Source of the DNA: Cryobacterium adonitolivorans
Lineage (GTDB): Bacteria; Actinomycetota; Actinomycetes; Actinomycetales; Microbacteriaceae
Direction of reading: 5' to 3'
Length of the DNA stretch: 64,000 nt
NCBI RefSeq assembly: GCF_004402695.1
Contig: NZ_SOFL01000040.1
Coordinates: forward strand, 1-64,000
Shown: piece after piece, positions 40,936 to 48,110 of the stretch
Numbering within the stretch: the first letter of the stretch is position 1
Layout: each line of letters begins with the position of its first letter
Program-made: the position numbers and the translations under genes
Notes under the pieces: generated by a model
Told to the model about the DNA's origin: nothing
Databases searched by the model: none
Seen by the model: only the letters and a program-made list of their open reading frames with translations

Positions 40936-41421
40936 TCAGGGCGCCGCCGGGCTGCGACCGAGGACCCCGGCTCGCACCAGCAAAAGGTACAGCTGGCAGC
41001 CCAGGCAGTAGTCGAAGGCGGCATTCAGGAAAGCCGCAACGAACGCGGCCGCAGCCGCGATGGGCACGGCCGCGGTCACCCCGGCCAGGCCGAGCACCAC
41101 CCCGATCAGGGCGACCAGCAGGCCGACACCCTGGGCGAAGGTGGGCGGCGCCGGGTCTTCGAGTTCGGCCGGCGGGCCGAGCCGCGGGCGCACGAGAGTC
41201 TTGTAGAGCAGCCCGTACGGATGCCGGGCGACGCTCGCGAGGGCGCCCCAGGCGAACACCGCGGTCTGCGCGGCGAGCAGCGCCAGGGCAACACCGGATG
41301 CCCCGACCAGCGCGAGGAAGATCACCGCGAGCAGCACGACGGCCGTGACGGCCGCACCGAACCGGGGGCCGCGGGGGTCGATACCCGCCCGCTTCGGGGC
41401 GGCGGGGCCTGGTCGGGTCAT
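40936..41421 (-). CDS. DUF4395 membrane protein
   Basis: 161 residues with four predicted helices; the C-terminal YCLGCQLYLL holds the CxxC pair typical of DUF4395. Its ATG overlaps the stop of the thioredoxin-like gene upstream by 4 nt, so the pair is co-translated. DUF4395 proteins regularly accompany membrane thioredoxins and may relay thiol redox across the membrane (inference). An in-frame extension upstream of 41421 runs through the thioredoxin gene in another frame and is not coding. Confidence 0.85.
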   Translation of the reverse strand: MTRPGPAAPKRAGIDPRGPRFGAAVTAVVLLAVIFLALVGASGVALALLAAQTAVFAWGALASVARHPYGLLYKTLVRPRLGPPAELEDPAPPTFAQGVGLLVALIGVVLGLAGVTAAVPIAAAAAFVAAFLNAAFDYCLGCQLYLLLVRAGVLGRSPAAP

Positions 41422-41891
41422 GGGAACTCCTGAACGTCGAGGGCAAGGTCGTCGAGGTGGGCATGCAGTGCCGCCCGGTTCGGCACGCCGCCCACGCGGG
41501 CGCGCACCCGGCCGGCCCGGTCGAGCACCAGGGTGGTGGGCGTCTGCAGAACGTTGAACCGCCGGGCGAGGTCGGCGCGATGGGTGAGGTCCACGTCCAC
41601 GTGCCGCACGCCGATGCGGGCATCCGCCACCTGGCCCAGCAGCACGCTCGTGCCGGGGCAACGGGCGCAGAACTCGGTGGAGAACTGCAACAGCGTCGCC
41701 TCGGAGCCGAAGACCGGCGGGGAACTCGACGCGGACAGGCCCAGTTGCGCGGCCGTGACGACATCCGCCGAGTCGTCAGAGACCGAGACCGAGACCGAGA
41801 CCCGGCCCTGCCGACGGCGCCAGACCAGTCCAAGCACCGTGGTCAGCGCGACCAAAAGCACCAGGACAAGCATGGCGGCGGCGGGATTCAT
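41418..41891 (-). CDS. Membrane-anchored thioredoxin-like protein
   Basis: 157 residues. One N-terminal helix (residues 5-24) anchors it; a VSVSVSVS run follows, then a thioredoxin fold with the active site Cys75-Ala-Arg-Cys78 (STEFCARCPG) and the cis-proline in QTPTTLV. It probably reduces or carries disulfides outside the membrane together with the DUF4395 partner. The mRNA is likely leaderless (TAGCCT 7 nt before ATG 41891). Confidence 0.88.
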   Translation of the reverse strand: MNPAAAMLVLVLLVALTTVLGLVWRRRQGRVSVSVSVSDDSADVVTAAQLGLSASSSPPVFGSEATLLQFSTEFCARCPGTSVLLGQVADARIGVRHVDVDLTHRADLARRFNVLQTPTTLVLDRAGRVRARVGGVPNRAALHAHLDDLALDVQEFP

Positions 41892-41904
41892 GAAGGCGAG
41901 GCTA
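41891..41904 (-). promoter_or_regulatory. Leaderless promoter -10 box for the thioredoxin/DUF4395 operon
   Basis: TAGCCT (41904-41899 on the minus strand), 7 nt before ATG 41891. Confidence 0.55.
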
Positions 41905-41991
41905 CGCTGCGGCGGCCCTCAGACGCCCCGTATGACGGCAGATGACGCGCGAGAGGCCCGGCGTGAAGGCGCGAGAGGGCGCGCTAGACGA

Positions 41992-42005
41992 TACCCTGTA
42001 AACCG
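41992..42005 (+). promoter_or_regulatory. Leaderless promoter -10 box for dapA
   Basis: TACCCT (41992-41997), 7 nt before GTG 42005. Confidence 0.55.
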
Positions 42006-42982
42006 TGTCTACTCCTTTCAACCCTTTCGGGCAGGTCCTCGTCGCCCTGGTGACACCATTCACCGCTGACGGAGAGGTCGCCTGGGCCGATGTGGAGAAG
42101 CACATCGACGACGTCATCACCGCCGGGGCCGACGGCATCGTGGTCACCGGCACCACCGGCGAGACCTCCACCCTCACCGACCCCGAGAAGATCCGGCTCG
42201 TCGAGGTCGGCAAGGACGTCGCGGCCGGTCGCGCCAAGATCATCACCGGCGGCGGCTCGAACGAGACCGCGCACGCCATGCAGCTCGCCAAGCAGAGCGA
42301 GAAGGCCGGCGCCGACGGCAACATGATCGTCACGCCGTACTACAACAAGCCCACCCAGGCCGGCGTGCTCACGCACTTCCGCATGATCGCGGATGCCACC
42401 GACCTGCCGGTGATCCTCTACGACATCCCGGGTCGCACGGGCATCCCGATCACCTACGAGACCATCCTGCGCGCCGCGAAGCACCCCAACATCCTCGCCG
42501 TGAAGGACGCCAAGGGCGACCTGGCCCAGGTCAGTCGAGTGCTCAACCAGACCGACCTGCTCTACTTCTCGGGTGACGACCCCAATGTGCTGCCGCACCT
42601 CTCGATCGGCGCCACCGGCCTGATCGGCGTCACGGCGAACATCGCCGCCACCCCGTACCGCCAGATGGTGGATGCCGTCAACGCGGGTGACCTCAAGGCG
42701 GCCACGCTGGCGCACCAGCAGCTCGAGCCCCTCGTGCGCGCCGTGATGACCCACGTGCCCGGCACCGTCGCGGCCAAGTACATCCTGCACGGGCTGGGCC
42801 GCATTGGCAGTCCCCGCGTGCGCCTGCCCCTGGTCGGCCCCGAGGAATCAGAGGCCGCCATGATCGAAGACGAAATCGACCTCGTCCGGAACATCCCCGG
42901 CGTCGACTTCACCAACTTCCGCCCCGACCGCAACGCCGCCGCAGGTGGAGCATTGCCCAAGGTCGCCGGAACCACACGCTAA
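42005..42982 (+). CDS. dapA: 4-hydroxy-tetrahydrodipicolinate synthase
   Basis: 325 residues. The motifs are VTGTTGETSTL, YYNKPTQAG, LYDIPGRTG (Tyr of the proton relay) and AVKDAKGD with the Schiff-base lysine. It condenses pyruvate with aspartate semialdehyde, the committed step to lysine and diaminopimelate. GTG 42005 starts MSTPFNPFGQVL, the usual N-terminus. The C-terminus is slightly extended. RNase J follows 85 nt later, as in other actinobacteria. Confidence 0.96.
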   Translation: MSTPFNPFGQVLVALVTPFTADGEVAWADVEKHIDDVITAGADGIVVTGTTGETSTLTDPEKIRLVEVGKDVAAGRAKIITGGGSNETAHAMQLAKQSEKAGADGNMIVTPYYNKPTQAGVLTHFRMIADATDLPVILYDIPGRTGIPITYETILRAAKHPNILAVKDAKGDLAQVSRVLNQTDLLYFSGDDPNVLPHLSIGATGLIGVTANIAATPYRQMVDAVNAGDLKAATLAHQQLEPLVRAVMTHVPGTVAAKYILHGLGRIGSPRVRLPLVGPEESEAAMIEDEIDLVRNIPGVDFTNFRPDRNAAAGGALPKVAGTTR

Positions 42983-43012
42983 AAGATAAACGCACCCCGA
43001 ACCAGAGCGCCG

Positions 43013-43044
43013 CTAACTTCACGCACCACTAACTTCACGCACCA
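43013..43044. repeat. 16-bp tandem duplication before rnj
   Basis: CTAACTTCACGCACCA occurs twice head to tail (43013-43028, 43029-43044), directly upstream of the rnj ribosome site AGGAGG. Confidence 0.9.
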
Positions 43045-43067
43045 TCAACTCCACAATAGGAGGGCTT

Positions 43068-44744
43068 ATGCCCAACGACGTATACGCACCGCCCGCGCTT
43101 CCCAAGGGAACACTTCGCGTCACGCCCATCGGCGGACTCGGCGAAATCGGCCGGAACATGACCACCTTCGAGATCAACGGCAAAATCCTGATCGTCGACT
43201 GCGGCGTGCTGTTCCCCGAGGAGCACCAGCCCGGTGTCGACCTGATCCTGCCGGACTTCACCCCGATCAAGGACCGCCTCAAAGACATCGTCGGCGTTGT
43301 GCTCACGCACGGCCACGAGGACCACATCGGCGCGGTTCCCTACCTGCTCAAGCTGCGCCAGGACATCCCGCTGATCGGCTCCGGCCTGACGCTGGCGTTC
43401 ATCGAGGCCAAGCTCAAGGAACACCGCATCACCCCCTACACCCTGCAGGTGAAAGAGGGCCAGAAGGAGCGCCTCGGCCCGTTCAACCTCGAGTTCATCG
43501 CGGTCAACCACTCCATTCCGGATGCCCTGGCCGTGGCCATCAAGACCGAGGGTGGCAGCGTGCTGCACACCGGTGACTTCAAGATGGACCAGCTGCCGCT
43601 GGACAACCGCATCACGGACCTGCGCGACTTCGCGCGCCTGGGCGAAGAGGGCATCGACCTGTTCCTGGTCGACTCCACCAACGCCGACGTGCCCGGCTTC
43701 ACCCCGTCCGAGCGCGCCATCGGCCCGGTCCTGGAAGACGTCATCGCCCGCGCCCCGCGCCGGGTGGTCATCGCCAGCTTCTCCAGCCACGTGCACCGTG
43801 TGCAACAGGTGCTCGACGCCGCCCACGCCAACGGACGCCGAGTGGCGCTGCTGGGCCGCTCGATGGTGCGCAACATGACCATCGCCGCCGACCTCGGCTA
43901 CCTCAAGGTGCCGGACGGCGTGCTGATCGACTTCAAGAAGGCCGGGAACATCCCGGACAACAAGATCGTCTACATGTCCACGGGTTCGCAGGGCGAGCCG
44001 ATGGCCGTGCTCAGCCGCATCGTCAACAGCGAGCACCAGATCGAGGTCGGCCCCGGCGACACCGTCATCCTGGCCTCCAGCCTGATCCCCGGCAACGAGA
44101 ACGCGGTCTACCGCATCATCGACGGCCTCACCAAGCTCGGCGCCAACGTCGTGCACAAGGGCAACGCCAAGGTGCACGTCTCCGGACACGCCGCCGCCGG
44201 CGAGCTGCTCTACGTGTACAACGTGCTGCGCCCGAAGAACGTGCTGCCCGTGCACGGCGAGTACCGCCACCTGGTGGCCAACGCCAAGCTCGCCGTGCAG
44301 AGCGGTGTGCCCGTCGAGCGGGCGATCCTCGCCGAGGACGGCACCGTGCTCGACCTGCGCAACGGCGACGTGAAGAAGGTCGGCCAGCTCGACCTCGGTT
44401 ACGTGTACGTGGACGGTTCCACCGTCGGCGAGATCACCGAAGCCGACCTCACCGACCGTCGCACCCTGTCCGAGGAAGGCTTCATCTCGATCATCGTCGT
44501 GGTCGACAAGTCCACCGGAAAGGTCATCGTCGGCCCGGAGATCCACGCCAAGGGCTTCGCCGAAGACGACTCGGTCTTCGACTCCGTCCGGCCCAAGATC
44601 GAGGCCGCCCTGGCCGAGGCCGCCCAGAACGGCACCCACGACACCTACGCGCTCACGCAGGTCGTGCGTCGTACCGTCGGCCGCTGGGTGCAGGCGTCCT
44701 TCCGCCGCCGCCCGATGATCGTCCCGATGATCATCGAGGCGTAA
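43068..44744 (+). CDS. rnj: Ribonuclease J
   Basis: 558 residues. A metallo-beta-lactamase domain with HGHEDH (residues 81-86) is joined to a beta-CASP region (SNADVPG, SFSSHVHRVQQV, STGSQGEPMAV) and the HVSGHAAAGEL zinc segment, followed by a C-terminal RNA-interaction domain. It is an endo- and 5'-exoribonuclease for mRNA decay and rRNA maturation. Start ATG 43068 has AGGAGG 6 nt upstream. A terminator hairpin follows at 44770. Confidence 0.96.
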   Translation: MPNDVYAPPALPKGTLRVTPIGGLGEIGRNMTTFEINGKILIVDCGVLFPEEHQPGVDLILPDFTPIKDRLKDIVGVVLTHGHEDHIGAVPYLLKLRQDIPLIGSGLTLAFIEAKLKEHRITPYTLQVKEGQKERLGPFNLEFIAVNHSIPDALAVAIKTEGGSVLHTGDFKMDQLPLDNRITDLRDFARLGEEGIDLFLVDSTNADVPGFTPSERAIGPVLEDVIARAPRRVVIASFSSHVHRVQQVLDAAHANGRRVALLGRSMVRNMTIAADLGYLKVPDGVLIDFKKAGNIPDNKIVYMSTGSQGEPMAVLSRIVNSEHQIEVGPGDTVILASSLIPGNENAVYRIIDGLTKLGANVVHKGNAKVHVSGHAAAGELLYVYNVLRPKNVLPVHGEYRHLVANAKLAVQSGVPVERAILAEDGTVLDLRNGDVKKVGQLDLGYVYVDGSTVGEITEADLTDRRTLSEEGFISIIVVVDKSTGKVIVGPEIHAKGFAEDDSVFDSVRPKIEAALAEAAQNGTHDTYALTQVVRRTVGRWVQASFRRRPMIVPMIIEA

Positions 44745-44769
44745 CCGCCCGCTGCACCGCACATCCGTC

Positions 44770-44799
44770 AACCCCCGGCCGCCCTCGGCGCCGGGGGTT
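44770..44799 (+). terminator. Hairpin terminator after rnj
   Basis: 10-bp stem AACCCCCGGC (44770-44779) / GCCGGGGGTT (44790-44799) with a 10-nt loop, 26 nt after the stop. Confidence 0.8.
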
Positions 44800-44937
44800 G
44801 CCGCGTTCTCCGACCCCGCCGCCGCAGGGTCATCCTAGAGGAGGATCTTGCCCGAAAGCCGCTCTGACGGCCGGTAACTGCCCCTAGGCTCGAGCCAGCC
44901 GACACCGTCAGGTGCGATGCGAGCACGGGGGAATTCA

Positions 44938-46011
44938 GTGAATGTGATGCGCAAATGGGTCTTTCCGATCCTCCGTTTGCTCGTGGTCGCCGCCATCGCG
45001 GTGGCCCTGGTGAAACTGGCGTTCTTCGCCGACGAAGCCTCGGCCCAGGACCCGGCCCAGCCCACCGGGCAGATCGTGGAACCCCAGATCCCGGTGGCCC
45101 TGGGCACGATCACCAACGATGTGACACTGCCCGGAACCGTGTCGGCGGATGCCGCCGTGCCGGTGAAGGCCGTCGCGGCCGGCACCGTCGATGAGATCTT
45201 CTTCGCCGCGGGAGAGACCGTCGCCGCCGGCGACAAGATCTACGACATCAAGGTCGAAACCGTGCGCGACCCGGTTGAGACGACGGACGCCGCCACAGGC
45301 ATGGTCGCCATCACCCAGCCGAAGCCCGCGGTCACGTTCGAGAAGGTCTTCGCACCCGCCGACGGCGTGCTCAGCGCCCTCACCGTCATCCACGGCCAGT
45401 CGGTCGCCATCGGCGACACCACCGGCCAGGTCGCGCCGCCCAGCTACTCCGTGAGCGGATCGCTCAGCCCCGAGCAGCAGTACCGGCTCGTCACCCAGCC
45501 CACCGATGCCTCCATCGCCATCACCAACGGCCCGGCCCCGTTCACCTGCACGGGCCTGCGTATCAGCACCCCGCTGGCCGGGGCGGATGCCGGCGGCACC
45601 GGCGGCGGTGCCGATCCGGCCCCCGGAACAGGAACCGGCACCGGCGGGGCGTCCGGCACCACCGTCAGCTGCGCCATCCCGGCCGAGGTCACAGTCTTCC
45701 CGGGCCTCGCCGCCCAGATCACCATCGCCGGCGGCAAGGCCGAGAACGTGCTCGTGGTGCCCACCACGGCCGTGAAGGGCTCCGCCGAGACCGGGGTCGT
45801 CTGGTTCGTGCTGCCCGACGGCAGCACCGAGGAACGCCCGGTGACGCTCGGCATGAACGACGGCACCTCGGTGCAGGTTCTCGGGGGCCTGGCCGAGGGC
45901 GACCTGGTCAACCAGTTCGTGCCCGGCGCCGTCGCGGTGCCGGCCGACGGCTGCGTCACCGCCCCCGACGGCAGCGAGGTCTGCTCCGAGCCCGGAATGA
46001 CCCTCCGGTGA
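44938..46011 (+). CDS. Efflux periplasmic-adaptor-like subunit (MacA/HlyD-like)
   Basis: 357 residues. One N-terminal membrane helix (about residues 4-28) ends in AEDEASA-like small residues. Two lipoyl-like half motifs follow: VKAVAAGTVDEIFFAAGETV and VFAPADGVLSALTVIHGQSV. A Gly-rich insert (ADPAPGTGTGTGG) and a barrel with VPTTAVKG come after. In Gram-positives such adaptors link to a MacB-type ABC pump. GTG 44938 is chosen because GGGGGA lies 7 nt before it; ATG 44917 and 44947 are alternatives. The stop overlaps the next GTG (GTGA). Confidence 0.82.
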   Translation: MNVMRKWVFPILRLLVVAAIAVALVKLAFFADEASAQDPAQPTGQIVEPQIPVALGTITNDVTLPGTVSADAAVPVKAVAAGTVDEIFFAAGETVAAGDKIYDIKVETVRDPVETTDAATGMVAITQPKPAVTFEKVFAPADGVLSALTVIHGQSVAIGDTTGQVAPPSYSVSGSLSPEQQYRLVTQPTDASIAITNGPAPFTCTGLRISTPLAGADAGGTGGGADPAPGTGTGTGGASGTTVSCAIPAEVTVFPGLAAQITIAGGKAENVLVVPTTAVKGSAETGVVWFVLPDGSTEERPVTLGMNDGTSVQVLGGLAEGDLVNQFVPGAVAVPADGCVTAPDGSEVCSEPGMTLR

Positions 46012-46742
46012 CGCTCCTGCACCTGGCCGGCGTCACCCGCACCGTCCAGCTCGTCGACGCCCCGCCGCTGACGATCCTCTCCGGCGTCGACCTGGACGTC
46101 GCGGTGGGGGACCGGGTTTCCATCGTGGGACGCAGTGGTTCGGGCAAGTCCACCCTGCTCAACCTGCTCGGCCTGCTCGACAACCCCACCACGGGCGACC
46201 TCGAATTCGGCAGCCGACCGGTGAAGTCGTTCTCCTCGGCCGAACGCGACAGGGTACGCGGACGCGACGTGGGCTTCATCTTCCAGCAATTCAACCTGCT
46301 GCAGGGCCGCACGGCGCTCGAGAACGTGATGACCCCGCTGCTCTACGCGCAGGGCAAGCAGTTCTGGCAACGTGCCCGCATCGCCAGCGAGATGCTTGAG
46401 AGGGTCGGCCTCGGCCACCGGCTGGGCGCCATGCCCGACAGGCTCTCCGGCGGTGAACAGCAGCGGGTGGCCATCGCCAGGTCGCTGGTGCGCGGCCCGC
46501 GGCTGATCCTGGCCGACGAACCCACCGGCGCCCTGGACCTCGAGACCGGTGCAGACGTGATGGCGCTGCTCGACGAGGTTGCCACCGCCTCGGGAGCCGC
46601 CCTCATCACCATCACCCACGACCCCGCCATCGCGGCGCTGGCCAGCCGGCACCTGCGCCTGGACCACGGCGTGCTCACGGTCGCCGGCGCCCCGGCCGCC
46701 CCGGTTCTGCACGACACCGAGTTCGCTGCGGTGCCCGCATGA
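46008..46742 (+). CDS. ABC transporter ATP-binding protein (MacB/LolD type)
   Basis: 244 residues. Walker A GRSGSGKST, Q-loop FIFQQFNLL, signature LSGGEQQRVAIAR, Walker B LILADEPTGALD and H-loop ITHDP are all present; ADEPTGALD is typical of the MacB/LolD/FtsE export branch. The GTG start overlaps the adaptor stop, and the end overlaps the permease ATG, so all three subunits are made together. Confidence 0.93.
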   Translation: MTLLHLAGVTRTVQLVDAPPLTILSGVDLDVAVGDRVSIVGRSGSGKSTLLNLLGLLDNPTTGDLEFGSRPVKSFSSAERDRVRGRDVGFIFQQFNLLQGRTALENVMTPLLYAQGKQFWQRARIASEMLERVGLGHRLGAMPDRLSGGEQQRVAIARSLVRGPRLILADEPTGALDLETGADVMALLDEVATASGAALITITHDPAIAALASRHLRLDHGVLTVAGAPAAPVLHDTEFAAVPA

Positions 46743-47965
46743 ACCGCCTGCTCAGCAACGTGGTCGGCTCGTTCGTCGAGGCCTGGCAGGAGCTGCGCAT
46801 CCACAAGACCCGGGTGATGCTCTCGCTGATCGGGGTGGCCGTCGCGGTGTGCGCGATCACCTCGGTGGTGGGACTCGGCGCCGTGGCGCAGCAGGCCCTG
46901 CAGGAGCAGAACGAACAGCAGGGCGGCCGGGCGGCGACCCTGTCCCTGTACGTGGCGAAGTACGACGGCACGGCCATGGATCCGGAGGTCATGCAGGATC
47001 TCTGGACCACCTCCCTGGACCGGTACGGCATCGAGTACGCCAGCCGGATCGTGAACTCCAGCCAGACCGTGCAGTTCGCGGATGGCGCGGTGCCGGTGCG
47101 CGTCACCGCCGTCGACCAGGCGTACGGCACGATGCACCGCGTCAAGCTCACCGAGGGCGGGTGGTTCACGGCCGAGGACGCCGATAGGCTCGCCCCCGCG
47201 GTGCTGGTGAACCAGGTCTATTACGACCGGCTCGGCCGGCCCGACCTGGCGACGCATCCCACCACCATCCTGCTCGGCGACCGGCCGACGACCGCCGTGA
47301 TAACCGGCGTCTACCCGGTGAGCACCTGGGACACTGAGCCCGCCATGTATATGCTCACCGACACCCTGACCGGTCTGAGTTCGCCGGAGCAGCAGACGGC
47401 CAACGGGGTGGTGCCCAACTATGAAATGTGGGTGCCGACGGACCTCAGCGAAGACCTGACGACCGCCATCCAGCGGGATTTCACGGCAGCAATCGGCAAG
47501 GGAACCAACGTGTCGGTGAGCCGGCAGGACTACGCCGCGTTCAACGAGGACCCTTTCGCGTCGATCAAACTGCTCGTCGGGGGAGTGGCCGGCCTGGTGC
47601 TGCTGCTTGGCGCCCTCGGCCTGGTGAACATCGCCCTGGTCACGCTCAAGCAACGCATCCGCGAGATCGGGGTGCGGCGCAGCTTCGGCGCCACCGCCGG
47701 GCGGGTGTTCTTCTCGGTGATGATGGAGAGCATCGTGGCGACTCTGGTGGCCGGCGTGGTGGGCGTGATCGGCGCCGTGCTCATCGTCACCAACCCCATG
47801 CTGCAGGAGTTCATCAGCCAGGGCATGGTCACCGACTTCCCGCCGTTCCCGGTGGAGGCCGCCATCCTCGGCCTGGTCTGCGCCACCGTCGTCGGCGCCC
47901 TCGCCGGCCTGCTGCCGGCCCTGGTAGCGGTGCGCGTCAAGGTCATCGACGCCATCCGGTACTGA
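46739..47965 (+). CDS. MacB-type ABC transporter permease
   Basis: 408 residues. One N-terminal helix (residues about 22-45, VMLSLIGVAVAVCAITSVVG), a large extracytoplasmic MacB core domain (about 46-275) and three C-terminal helices in an FtsX domain, including IRERGVRRSFGA-like IREIGVRRSFGATAG. With the ATPase and adaptor it should export a peptide, lipid or drug or act as a mechanotransmission pump; substrate unknown. The operon is inserted between the conserved genes rnj and ftsK. Confidence 0.9.
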   Translation: MNRLLSNVVGSFVEAWQELRIHKTRVMLSLIGVAVAVCAITSVVGLGAVAQQALQEQNEQQGGRAATLSLYVAKYDGTAMDPEVMQDLWTTSLDRYGIEYASRIVNSSQTVQFADGAVPVRVTAVDQAYGTMHRVKLTEGGWFTAEDADRLAPAVLVNQVYYDRLGRPDLATHPTTILLGDRPTTAVITGVYPVSTWDTEPAMYMLTDTLTGLSSPEQQTANGVVPNYEMWVPTDLSEDLTTAIQRDFTAAIGKGTNVSVSRQDYAAFNEDPFASIKLLVGGVAGLVLLLGALGLVNIALVTLKQRIREIGVRRSFGATAGRVFFSVMMESIVATLVAGVVGVIGAVLIVTNPMLQEFISQGMVTDFPPFPVEAAILGLVCATVVGALAGLLPALVAVRVKVIDAIRY

Positions 47966-47988
47966 TGTTCCCCACGATCGCCGCCATT

Positions 47989-48009
47989 CGCTGGTCGAGC
48001 CTGTCGAGC
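47989..48009. repeat. Dispersed repeat CGCTGGTCGAGCCTGTCGAG
   Basis: It shares TGGTCGAGCCTGTCGAG with the repeat at 26674-26690, in the gap between the permease and ftsK. Confidence 0.75.
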
Positions 48010-48096
48010 CCAGCTGAGACACCCCTTCGCCGTGCCCGCCGGGGCGGTTGCCGGGGCAATTGGGCGTGGGCTCACGCCGATGTCGGCGCTCGGCGG

Positions 48097-48110
48097 TACC
48101 GTGGAACACA
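48097..48110 (+). promoter_or_regulatory. Leaderless promoter -10 box for ftsK
   Basis: TACCGT (48097-48102), 7 nt before ATG 48110; no ribosome site. Confidence 0.5.

Noticed and set aside
43035-44771. 578-codon minus-strand frame opposite rnj
   Set aside because: Antisense shadow; RNase J motifs are on the plus strand and the codon-position GC bias supports plus-strand coding.
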